From the NCBI GenBank assembly GCA_025966175.1, contig JAOPVN010000338.1, positions 1 through 13,188 on the forward strand: a stretch of DNA of 13,188 nucleotides. Direction: 5' to 3'. Both the position numbers and the translations under genes were made by a program. Below the pieces are notes generated by a model. It was given only the letters and a program-made list of their open reading frames with translations. It had not been told where the DNA came from and did no database searches. How positions within the stretch are numbered: position 1 is the stretch's first letter; every line of letters starts with the position of its first letter. Positions 1 to 6,643 of the stretch are shown piece by piece. The DNA is from Modestobacter sp. Lineage in GTDB: Bacteria; Actinomycetota; Actinomycetes; Mycobacteriales; Geodermatophilaceae.

Positions 1-2
1 TC

Positions 3-428
3 GCCATCCCGGCGTTGGGCGTGACCACGCGGATCATGGAACTCGGGCTGGCCGACGACGGCTCGATGGAGGTGCCGCCCGGCGCCCACCCGGCCGGCTG
101 GTTCGACCAGAGCCCCACCCCCGGGGAGCTGGGGCCGGCCGTGCTGGCCGGGCACGTCGACTGGAACGGCGAGCCCGGTGCGTTCGTCGGGCTGCGCACC
201 CTGCAGCCCGGTGACCAGGTGCTCGTCGACCGGGCCGACGGGAGCACCGCGACGTTCGTCGTCGACCGGGTCGCCGAGTACGCCAAGGACGAGTTCCCGG
301 CCGGGTCGGTCTACGGCGACATCGCCGAGGCCGGGTTGCGGCTGATCACCTGCGGCGGCTACTTCGACGAGGACGAGGCGAGCTACCGGGACAACATCGT
401 CGTCTACGCCAGCCTCGTCGGCGGCTGA
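3..428 (+). CDS. Class F sortase, C-terminal part (5' end outside the window)
   Basis: Cysteine transpeptidase of the sortase fold that would act outside the membrane on wall-sorting signals. The reading frame is open to the left edge and already reads IPALGVTTRIMELGL, matching the start of the sortase beta-barrel, so the signal/anchor segment lies upstream. Numbering from the TTG at 15, the sortase triad is visible: His47 in LAGHVDW, Cys113 in LITCGG and Arg125 in SYRDNIVVYA. The ITCGG form and the short loop before the Arg fit class F, the single-domain actinobacterial type; its substrates are mostly unknown. The gene ends seven bases before a long hairpin and converges on the AAA+ ATPase gene. 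I see no LPXTG-like protein in the window, so no partner is evident here. Confidence 0.88.
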   Translation, partial: AIPALGVTTRIMELGLADDGSMEVPPGAHPAGWFDQSPTPGELGPAVLAGHVDWNGEPGAFVGLRTLQPGDQVLVDRADGSTATFVVDRVAEYAKDEFPAGSVYGDIAEAGLRLITCGGYFDEDEASYRDNIVVYASLVGG

Positions 429-434
429 CCTGCC

Positions 435-499
435 CCAGGCATAGGAACCTTTTCACCCGCTTTCGCAGTGGAAACCGGGGAAAAGGTTCCTTTGCCTGG
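435..499. terminator. 65-nt near-perfect hairpin between convergent genes
   Basis: Arms 435-454 and 480-499 are 20 bases each with a single mismatch (T442 against A493); the core is AGGAACCTTTTC / GAAAAGGTTCCT. Inside, after a bulged A455, 456-459 pairs with 476-479. A C-C mismatch follows, then 461-464 pairs with 471-474, closing a six-base loop. It begins 7 bases after the sortase stop and lies 69 bases from the ATPase stop. A bidirectional transcription terminator is the simplest reading. The stem is far longer than terminators usually need, so a dispersed intergenic repeat is also possible. Confidence 0.75.
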
Positions 500-567
500 A
501 GGGGCGCCGGTCGCGGTCCACCCCTGCCTGAGCCCGCCGTCGAGTCTCCGACCGGGTCCCGGGGCGG

Positions 568-2031
568 TCAGCCGGTGCGGCCCGCGCCGAGCAGGGTCCG
601 GGTCATCGCGTTGCGGGTGTCCAGCAGCTCGTCCAGCGCGCTGGTCAGGTCCGCCGCCGAGACGTCGAGGTCCGCGCCCTCCGCCGTCCGGTCGGCCGCG
701 AACAGCGCCGCCCGCCGGATCAGCTCCTTGAGGAACGACGCCGTCACCCCGTCGGTGCGGTCCAGGACGTCGTCCAGCCCGGTCAGGTCCATGCGCAGCG
801 AGCCGCGGTAGAGGTCGAACAGCGCCCGCCGCGCCCCCCGGTCCGGCAGCGTCAGCTCCACCGCCTGGTCGACCCGCCCGGGCCGCGCCGCCAGCGCCGG
901 CTCCAGCAGGTCGGCCCGGTTGGTGGTCAGCAGGAAGACGACGTCGGCGTCCTCGGCCAGCCCGTCCATCTCGTTGAGCAGCTGGAACAGCAGCGGGTGC
1001 TGGCCCGGGTACATGCCACGGTCCTCGGCGATCAGGTCGACGTCCTCGACCACGATCATCGCCGGCTGCAGGGCGCGGGCCACCGAGCACGCCTCAGCGA
1101 TCAGCGGCAGCGCGCTGCCGCTCAGCTGGACGACGGTCGTCTCGGCCAGCTGCCCGATCAGGTAGCGGACGGTGTGGGTCTTGCCCACCCCGGGTGGGCC
1201 GTAGAGCAGCAGCCCGCGCTTGAGGTGCTGCCCCGCCGCCAGCAGCCGCCCCTTGTGCCGGGCGACGTCGACCACCTGCCGCTCGATCTCGGCCATCGTC
1301 CCGGCGTGGAGCACCAGTCCCGTGCGGTCCAACTGCTGCCGGCGGTGGAACTGCAGCAGCGTCTGCCCCTGCCCGAACACCTCACTGTCGAAGGAGAGCA
1401 CCTGGCGGCGGAAGACGTTGTGCACGTTCGCGTCGGCCCGGATCTCCCGCAGCACCACCCGGGCGGCCACCGGATCGATGCTAAGCGCCTGCACCGACAT
1501 GTCCTGCAGTCCCGACTCCGGCTCGGGGCCGCGGACCAGCAGCGCCGTGCGCACCCCGCCGTCCTCCACCAGCACCAGCGCGCAGCGCAGGCACGCCCGG
1601 GTGGCGCCGCCGGGACCGCAGGGCAGGTTCACCGTCGCGGCATTGCCCGGCCGGGGCATGTGGGGGTGGAGGTCGGTCATGGTGAGCAACTCGGCGAGGC
1701 CGAAGTGCTGGTGCCGGAAACCGAGGACGCCGACCACCTCACCGGTGCGCCCGTCGGCGGCGAGCCAGGCATCGAGGCCGGCCTGCACGTTGACGTGCTC
1801 GTAGCCCGGCCAGGTCTCCTCGGCCACCTCCGCGCCGACCGCGGCCGGGCCGAGGTGCGCCGCCAGCAGTGAGGCGAAGGTGACCCGGTCGTCGACCCGG
1901 GCCGCCCTGGTGACCGCGCGGACACCGCGGCGGGCGAGCTTGCGCAGGTCGGCCAGCTCGAGCGGCCGGCCGTCGACCGCGGCCGGCGCCTCCGTCGTGA
2001 TCGTCGAATAGGACACCCAGCCCTGCGCCAC
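568..2031 (-). CDS. AAA+ ATPase with uncharacterised N-terminal domain (487 aa)
   Basis: Cytoplasmic ATPase. The C-terminal half is a classical AAA module: Walker A GPPGVGKT at residues 278-285, a Walker B-like segment MIVVEDVD at 325-332 with Glu-Asp where many relatives have Asp-Glu, sensor-1 Asn371 in LLTTN, and candidate arginine fingers Arg383/Arg386 in ARPGRVDQ. The first ~250 residues match no domain I can name securely; DUF5925, found in actinobacterial ATPases of this build, is my guess. That half holds three cysteines (138, 147, 150; C-x8-C-x2-C). I chose the GTG at 2031 because GGAGGA lies just upstream; an upstream in-frame extension of 65 residues reads as low-complexity non-protein sequence. 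The gene is apparently monocistronic. ATPase activity is well supported; the substrate or process is unknown. Confidence 0.85.
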   Translation of the reverse strand: MAQGWVSYSTITTEAPAAVDGRPLELADLRKLARRGVRAVTRAARVDDRVTFASLLAAHLGPAAVGAEVAEETWPGYEHVNVQAGLDAWLAADGRTGEVVGVLGFRHQHFGLAELLTMTDLHPHMPRPGNAATVNLPCGPGGATRACLRCALVLVEDGGVRTALLVRGPEPESGLQDMSVQALSIDPVAARVVLREIRADANVHNVFRRQVLSFDSEVFGQGQTLLQFHRRQQLDRTGLVLHAGTMAEIERQVVDVARHKGRLLAAGQHLKRGLLLYGPPGVGKTHTVRYLIGQLAETTVVQLSGSALPLIAEACSVARALQPAMIVVEDVDLIAEDRGMYPGQHPLLFQLLNEMDGLAEDADVVFLLTTNRADLLEPALAARPGRVDQAVELTLPDRGARRALFDLYRGSLRMDLTGLDDVLDRTDGVTASFLKELIRRAALFAADRTAEGADLDVSAADLTSALDELLDTRNAMTRTLLGAGRTG

Positions 2032-2125
2032 GGCTCCTCCTCGGTGGTGGACGGGGTCGCAGCCTGGCAGGGCCGGGACCAGGGCGACAGTGGTTTCTGG
2101 ACGGCGGCGTCCGCGACCCCCTCCG

Positions 2126-2200
2126 GGGTGGGGCACCCTGCCGCAGGCGCTGTCGCACCTGGCCCTGGTCAACGCCGCGATCACCGCCTCCGAGGCGTGA
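2126..2200 (+). pseudogene. Relic of the C-terminus of a GH15-like glycoside hydrolase gene
   Basis: Read on the plus strand, these codons give G-W-GTLPQALSHLALVNAAI-TASEA and then TGA at 2198-2200. That resembles the conserved end of actinobacterial GH15 glucoamylase/trehalase-like enzymes, which typically finish with G-x-F/L-PQA-F/L-S/T-H-x-x-L-I/V-NAA. Upstream in the same frame the translation (RRPRPPP) has no similarity to the family and no start codon is evident, so only about two dozen codons survive. The hairpin at 2207-2240 follows seven bases later and may be the old gene's terminator. I recognise the motif from memory only; chance resemblance in GC-rich sequence is possible. Confidence 0.45.
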
Positions 2201-2206
2201 CCGCCC

Positions 2207-2240
2207 CCTCTTCGCCGAAGGCGCACCGCCGGCGAAGAGG
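2207..2240. terminator. GC-rich hairpin downstream of the S8 protease gene
   Basis: A perfect 11-bp inverted repeat: 2207-2217 (CCTCTTCGCCG) pairs with 2230-2240 around a 12-base loop. It sits 17 bases beyond the protease stop codon on the minus strand, and 6 bases after the stop of the GH15-like relic on the plus strand. There is no clear T-tract on either side, which is common for actinobacterial terminators. Confidence 0.6.
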
Positions 2241-2256
2241 AGGTGGGTCACCCAGG

Positions 2257-5004
2257 TCAGACCACGACCCCGCTGCACGCCGCCGCGCAGTTGACCCGCC
2301 AGATCGACGGCTGCAGGCTCCGGAACAGCGCCGAGCGGACCAGCCGCTCGCCGTGCGGCCCGGTCACCCAGGTCGGCGTCGCCGCGGGGCTGGTCGCCGT
2401 GCTGCTCGCGGCGCTGCTGGTCGGGGCGCTGCTGCTCGCCGCGGACGTCGACGGTGCACTGCTGCCCGCGAGGTAGGTCAGCGCGCCGGTGAGCACCGAG
2501 GACGCCGTCCCGCCCGCGTTGAACACGTACACGTCGTAGCTGCCTGCGACCAGCGCCGGCGTGGTGAACACCAGACGCGTCGTCGACGCCGTCGACACCA
2601 CCGCCGAGGTGGTCAGGCCGATCCGGACCCGGGCGCCCGCCGGGATGGCGGTGCCCGTGATGGTGACCTTGGTGCCACCGGCCACGCTCACCCGGGTGGG
2701 GGTGATCGAGGTCAGGCCGAACGAGTCGGTGCCCGGGTAGGTGATGCTGCCGCCGGGTCCGGGTGTGGTGCTCGGCGCGGACGACGAGCCGACCGCCGAC
2801 GAGGTCGGCGCGGCCCCGGTCGACGTGCTGCCGGCCCCCGGGGACGGAGTCGTCGCCGGGGCGCTGGACGACGGCGCCCGGGTGCCGGTCGGCGTCGCGA
2901 CGCCGCTGGTCGGAGCTGCGGAGGAGCTGGCGCCGGTCGAGGACGACGCCGGGCGGGAGGCCGTCGTGCTGGAGGTCGGCCTCGTGGACGCGCCCGGGGT
3001 GGACGCGGTCGAGGTGGCCGGCGCGGTCGTGCCCGGGGTCGAGCCACCGGTGACCCGGGGCGTCGAGGGCGCGCCGACGGTCGGCAGTCCGGGTGCCGCG
3101 GTGGTGGTCGCCGCCGGGGTGCTCGGGCGGGTGCCTCCCGAGGTCGGGGCCGTCGAGCCACCGGCGCCCGGCGCCGCGGTCGTCGTCGGCGCCGGCGTCG
3201 TCTTCGGCGTCGCGGTGGGCTGGCCGACGAGCAGCGGTGCGGCGAACCGCAACCCGACCGGGACGCCGTCCCGGTACATCTGCACCGTCAGCACGTACCG
3301 CGCCGACTGGAGCTGCGTGGTCGGCGACAGCACCCGCGGGCCGGCGCTGGCGAGCGTGCCCAGGCCGAAGGTCACCTCGCCGTTGTCGTCGGTGCTCGCG
3401 GTGGCGCTGCCGAGGGTGACCGCCTGACCCGAGACGGCGTACAGCTCGCCGCCGTACTCCTCCCCCAGGCCGAACCGCACGGAGTATTCGCCGGCCGGCG
3501 TCGACCCGGCGACCACCAGCTGCGGGGTCACCGGACCGGGCGGGGCCACCATCGAGGTGAAGTTGTACTGCACCTCGGTGGCCGTGTTGCCCAGCGCGGT
3601 CAGCGAGAGCCGCCCACCGCTGACCGACCGGCCGGCGAAGGCAGCGGCCGGCTGGGTGTCGTCGAGCAGCTGCTGGCGGAGCTGCGCCATCGTCGCGGTC
3701 GGGTAGTGCGCCCGGTACAGGGCCACCCCCGCAGCGACCACCGGCGCGGCCATGCTGGTGCCGTCCATCAGGACGTAGCCACCGCCCGGGGCCGGGGACA
3801 CGATGCCCTGGCCCGGTGCGAACAGGTCGACACTGGTGGCGCCGTAGCCGGAGAACGAGGTGATCGAGTCGCGGGCGGTGCTCGCGCCCACGGTGAGGAC
3901 GGCGGGGCTGGTCGAGCTCGCCGGGTACATCGGGGTGGTCTCGCGGTTGAGTGCGTCGTTGCCGGCGGCGGCCACCACGAGCACGCCACGGGCGTTGGCG
4001 TAGTCGATGGCCGCGGTCAGCGCCGGGCTCATCCCCGGACCACCCCAGGACGCGTTGATGACGTCGGCGCCATGGTCGACCGCGTAGTGGATGGCCGCGG
4101 CGGCCGCGGTCGTGTCGACCGTCGACCCGTAGCCGACGACCAGCGGCATGATCTGCACGCCGGGGGCCACGCCGGCCGAACCCTCGCCGTTGCCCGCGCG
4201 GGCGCCGGCGATGCCGGCCACGCCGGTGCCGTGGGAGTTGCCGCCGGCGTTCACGATGTCGGCGCTGGCGGAGTAGAAGTTCCAGCCGTGGCAGTCGCCG
4301 ACCAGGCCGTCGCCGTCGGTGTCGGAGGTCGCGCCGCAGGCCTCGCGCGGGTTGGTCCACAGGGCGCCCTGCAGATCCGGGTGGCTGGTGTCCAAGCCGC
4401 TGTCGGTGATCGCCAGGACCATGCCGGTGCCGGTGCCGGCGCGCCAGCCGGTGGGGGCGTCGACGTCGGCGCCGGCGACCGCGGTCTGGCCGTAGGCGTT
4501 CGAGCCGGTGTTGGCCAGGTGGTAGCCGTAGCGGGACCAGTACGGGTCGCTGACGGTGCCGCCGGAGAACGACGCGGACAGCGAGGGCTGGACGTCGGCT
4601 CCCGGCACGACAACGGCCAGGTCGGCCGCCGCCAGGCCGCGGGTGGCCACCAGGGCCGACCCGTCGAAGACCCGCTGCACGGTGACCACACCGGGGCTGG
4701 CCTGCAGGGCCGCGAGTTCCGCGTCGGTGACGCTGCCGGACGCGGCGGTGACCACCAGCCGGGTGAGGCCGTCACCGGCGGGACCGAGGTCGGCCACCGG
4801 CGACAGGCTGGGTGCGGCGAGTGCGAACTGGTCGATCGCGGCAGCGGTCCCGAAACCGAGTGCGGCCGTCACCACGACGGCCACGGCCCGGCGCCGGCTG
4901 ATGCGGGTCCCGGCCGGCCCGAGGCGGAACCGCCCCCGGGTGACCTCGGGACGGCGGACGGACGCTGTGCCCGTGCCCCCGGTGTGTGCGCCTTGCTCGC
5001 TCAT
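2257..5004 (-). CDS. Secreted S8 (subtilisin-family) serine protease with S/T/P-rich linker and IPT/TIG domain (915 aa)
   Basis: Extracellular or surface peptidase. A long n-region ends in SRRR before a hydrophobic stretch at about 40-58, with a possible cleavage site near ALA-AP (61-65); export by Tat or Sec is not decided. Residues ~80-145 look like an inhibitor-type propeptide. The catalytic domain (~155-470) shows Asp201 (AITDSGLD), His258 (GNSHGTGVAG), oxyanion Asn349 (AAAGND) and Ser417 (DGTSMAAP). Asp-rich DTDGDG at 228-233, flanked by Cys223 and Cys238, suggests a calcium site plus a disulfide. A beta-rich region (~475-592) leads to a ~155-residue Ser/Thr/Ala/Pro/Gly linker (595-750), an IPT/TIG-like domain (~765-845), a second Ser/Ala tract, and a 35-residue tail with Cys906 and Cys910. 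There is no LPXTG motif. The ATG at 5004 is preceded by GAAGG six bases upstream. Confidence 0.9.
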   Translation of the reverse strand: MSEQGAHTGGTGTASVRRPEVTRGRFRLGPAGTRISRRRAVAVVVTAALGFGTAAAIDQFALAAPSLSPVADLGPAGDGLTRLVVTAASGSVTDAELAALQASPGVVTVQRVFDGSALVATRGLAAADLAVVVPGADVQPSLSASFSGGTVSDPYWSRYGYHLANTGSNAYGQTAVAGADVDAPTGWRAGTGTGMVLAITDSGLDTSHPDLQGALWTNPREACGATSDTDGDGLVGDCHGWNFYSASADIVNAGGNSHGTGVAGIAGARAGNGEGSAGVAPGVQIMPLVVGYGSTVDTTAAAAAIHYAVDHGADVINASWGGPGMSPALTAAIDYANARGVLVVAAAGNDALNRETTPMYPASSTSPAVLTVGASTARDSITSFSGYGATSVDLFAPGQGIVSPAPGGGYVLMDGTSMAAPVVAAGVALYRAHYPTATMAQLRQQLLDDTQPAAAFAGRSVSGGRLSLTALGNTATEVQYNFTSMVAPPGPVTPQLVVAGSTPAGEYSVRFGLGEEYGGELYAVSGQAVTLGSATASTDDNGEVTFGLGTLASAGPRVLSPTTQLQSARYVLTVQMYRDGVPVGLRFAAPLLVGQPTATPKTTPAPTTTAAPGAGGSTAPTSGGTRPSTPAATTTAAPGLPTVGAPSTPRVTGGSTPGTTAPATSTASTPGASTRPTSSTTASRPASSSTGASSSAAPTSGVATPTGTRAPSSSAPATTPSPGAGSTSTGAAPTSSAVGSSSAPSTTPGPGGSITYPGTDSFGLTSITPTRVSVAGGTKVTITGTAIPAGARVRIGLTTSAVVSTASTTRLVFTTPALVAGSYDVYVFNAGGTASSVLTGALTYLAGSSAPSTSAASSSAPTSSAASSTATSPAATPTWVTGPHGERLVRSALFRSLQPSIWRVNCAAACSGVVV

Positions 5005-5040
5005 CAGCTGCCTTCGCCTCGACCCGCGGCCCGGATCGGG

Positions 5041-5090
5041 CCGTTCGGTCGCATCGACAGCTGCCCGGGCGTCCTGGATGCCCCGTTCGG
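5041..5090. promoter_or_regulatory. Repeated CCGTTCGG boxes upstream of the protease gene
   Basis: CCGTTCGG occurs at 5041-5048 and 5083-5090, 42 bases apart (close to four helical turns) and on the same face. The distal copy is embedded in CCCCGTTCGGGG, a 5-bp dyad. Both lie in the 107-base gap between the protease start and the stop of the synthetase remnant. A regulator-binding pair for the protease promoter is possible; I cannot identify a -10 or -35 element with confidence. Confidence 0.3.
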
Positions 5091-5111
5091 GGGAACTTCT
5101 GCGCCGGGGCC

Positions 5112-5498
5112 TCAGCGCGGGACGGTGGTCCACTCGGTCGCCTGGCGGAGCGGGCTCGTGAGCACCTTGCCCCCGGCATTGCGCGGCAGCGGCGCCTCGA
5201 GCACCCGGACGAACTGCGGCACCTTGAAGTCGGCCAGCTGGGTGCGGGCGAAGGCGATCAGGTCCGGCACCAGCTCCGCGGCGGTCACACCCGGGCGGGG
5301 CAGGACGACGGCGCCCACCTTCTCCCCCATCACCGGGTCCGCGACACCGACCACCGACGGCGACCCGGTCACCGGGACCGACGGGCCGTCCAGCTCCACC
5401 ACCGCAGGGCGGTCCGGGAAACGCTCGACGGTCTCCCGCAGCAGGAGGACGACATTGGGCTGCAGACCGGTGTACCGGCGGACCCCGTCGGGCGACAC
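5112..5498 (-). pseudogene. Acyl-CoA synthetase (AMP-binding) remnant, N- and C-termini joined after loss of the middle
   Basis: The 128-residue frame starts like an ANL-superfamily enzyme (residues 14-37, NVVLLLRETVERFPDRPAVV). Within about ten residues it jumps to the C-terminal lid domain: VVGVADPVMGEKVGAVVLPRPG at 49-70, DFKVPQFV at 90-97, and the A10-type motif PRNAGGKVL at 105-113 with Lys111, the usual adenylation lysine. Intact enzymes are about 500 residues, so some 350-400 residues, including the P-loop, the YGxTE motif and the rest of the AMP site, are absent. The frame is still open across the junction, so the loss was in frame or has been tidied. No clear ribosome binding site precedes the GTG at 5498. 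It cannot be an active ligase alone; expression of the stub is unproven. Confidence 0.75.
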
Positions 5499-5536
5499 CC
5501 ATTCTGCGCCGGACCCGGAGGCGAGCTCGGGGGAGG

Positions 5537-5638
5537 TCAGGCGCTGCCGTCGCGCCCGGACGGCCGCCGGCCCCTCCGCCACCAGCCGTACCCGACCGCG
5601 ATGCCGAGGACGACGAAGAAGTCGATGACGTAGTGCAC
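5537..5638 (-). CDS. Small single-pass membrane peptide (33 aa)
   Basis: A short frame with a strong translation signal: AGGAGG (complement of 5643-5648) lies four bases before the GTG at 5638. The peptide begins VHYVIDFFVVLGIAVGYGWW, one hydrophobic helix with an acidic residue near the start, then the basic tail RRGRRPSGRDGSA. The positive-inside rule predicts an N-out, C-in single pass. It lies upstream of the synthetase remnant on the same strand (38-base gap) and diverges from the formate/nitrite transporter gene 156 bases away. I recognise no family. It could be a real small membrane protein or an upstream regulatory peptide. Confidence 0.6.
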   Translation of the reverse strand: MHYVIDFFVVLGIAVGYGWWRRGRRPSGRDGSA

Positions 5639-5700
5639 GGGTCCTCCTGGGCGCGGCGGTAAGGCGCGGTGATCGTGTCGGCTCCGGCCGCGCCCCGCCA

Positions 5701-5740
5701 GTTCCCGTCTCCCGTGGCGGGACCGTCGGCGGACGGGAAC
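5701..5740. promoter_or_regulatory. Inverted repeat in the leader of the formate/nitrite transporter gene
   Basis: GTTCCCGTC at 5701-5709 pairs perfectly with GACGGGAAC at 5732-5740. A smaller nested hairpin, TCCCG-TGG-CGGGA, occupies 5710-5722. The structure ends 54 bases before the transporter start codon and lies within the 156-base divergent region shared with the 33-residue peptide gene. It could be an operator or a structured 5' leader; I cannot assign a ligand or regulator. Confidence 0.4.
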
Positions 5741-5794
5741 CCTGGGGCCGGCGGCCCAGTTCCGGCCGCCAGGGCACCCATGCCGGAGGCGCTG

Positions 5795-6643
5795 ATGAGC
5801 GACCGCGAACCACACGAGATGGCCCAGGCGGCCGCCGAGACCGGGGTCAAGAAGACGCACCGGAGCTGGGACCGGGTGCTGGTCAGCGCCTTCCTCGGCG
5901 GCGCCTACATCGCGTTCGGCGCGCTCGTGGCGATCACCGTCTCCTCGGGCCTGGACCCGGCGAGGTGGGGGACGCTGCCGACGCTGTTCCTGGGTGCGGC
6001 GTTCACCCTGGGGCTGGTGCTGGTGGTCATCGCCGGGTCGGACCTGGCGACGGGCAACATGATGCTGGTCCCGCTGGGCGCGATGCGCGGGAAGCTCAGC
6101 GTGGGCGACGTCGTCCGGAACGTGACGCTGGTGCTGATCGGCAACCTGATCGGCGCCGTCTTCGTGGCCTTCTTCCTGGCCGTGCAGACCGGGGTGATCG
6201 GGCACGCCGGGGCCAGCGGGAGCGCCGGGCTGACCTACGAGCGGCTGGCCGCCATCGCCTCGGCCAAGGCGACCGGCGAGTCGCACTGGCAGGTCTTCCT
6301 GCGCGGGGTGGGCTGCAACTGGCTGGTCTGCCTGGCGGTGTGGATGTCGCTGGCGTCGAAGAGCATCTCGGGCAAGGTCCTGGTGATCTTCTTCCCGATC
6401 ATGGCGTTCGTCGCGATGGGCTTCGACCACGTCGTCGCCAACATGTTCTTCCTGCCCGCCGCGATCTTCGTGGGCGTCCCGCACCTCAGCTGGGGCGACG
6501 TGCTGCTCAACTGGCTGTTCGCCGGGGTCGGCAACCTGGTCGGGGCGGTCGTCTTCGTGTCGACGTCCTACTGGTACCTGTTCCTGCGCGACGAGCCCGA
6601 GACCGCCGCGGCGACGTCGGCCCCGGACGCCGAACGCGCCTGA
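5795..6643 (+). CDS. Formate/nitrite transporter (FNT) family channel (282 aa)
   Basis: Integral membrane protein of the FocA/NirC fold, a pentameric channel family for small monovalent anions such as formate, nitrite or hydrosulfide. Six hydrophobic segments are visible, at about 29-50, 63-81, 107-130, 171-187, 194-226 (with a break) and 236-264. Family hallmarks include the SDLATGNM loop (82-89), GCNWLVCLAVWMS (173-185) and GFDHVVANMFF (209-219), whose His212 corresponds to the central pore histidine. I chose the ATG at 5795 because GGAGG precedes it by five bases; an upstream ATG at 5780 and frames further upstream give Pro/Ala-rich sequence unlike the family. Length is normal. Substrate cannot be told from sequence, and no formate or nitrite enzyme genes are adjacent. 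Its stop codon touches the stop of the next, opposing gene. Confidence 0.93.
   Translation: MSDREPHEMAQAAAETGVKKTHRSWDRVLVSAFLGGAYIAFGALVAITVSSGLDPARWGTLPTLFLGAAFTLGLVLVVIAGSDLATGNMMLVPLGAMRGKLSVGDVVRNVTLVLIGNLIGAVFVAFFLAVQTGVIGHAGASGSAGLTYERLAAIASAKATGESHWQVFLRGVGCNWLVCLAVWMSLASKSISGKVLVIFFPIMAFVAMGFDHVVANMFFLPAAIFVGVPHLSWGDVLLNWLFAGVGNLVGAVVFVSTSYWYLFLRDEPETAAATSAPDAERA

Noticed and set aside
2741..3427. A plus-strand Val/Ala/Gly/Pro-rich frame that looks protein-like
   Set aside because: It lies exactly opposite the Ser/Thr/Pro linker of the protease; codon bias of that linker creates a stop-free antisense frame. No start signal or homology.
1739..4360. A long minus-strand frame overlapping both the ATPase and the protease
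   Set aside because: Out-of-frame reading of the two real genes; Arg/Gly-rich with no recognisable motif.
2257..5004. The S8 protease as a substrate of the nearby class F sortase
   Set aside because: The C-terminus has no LPXTG-like motif, no terminal hydrophobic helix and no basic tail, so sortase anchoring is not supported.
2044..5628. A plus-strand open frame of over 1100 codons opposite the protease and synthetase remnant
   Set aside because: It is a shadow of the GC-skewed minus-strand genes: the translation is dominated by Arg, Gly and Ala runs with no domain, while the opposite strand has an intact catalytic triad and signal-like sequence.
5669..5794. N-terminal extension of the transporter gene to an upstream ATG
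   Set aside because: The extra residues are Pro/Ala-rich and unlike FNT proteins, they cover the inverted repeat, and the ATG at 5795 has the better ribosome binding site.
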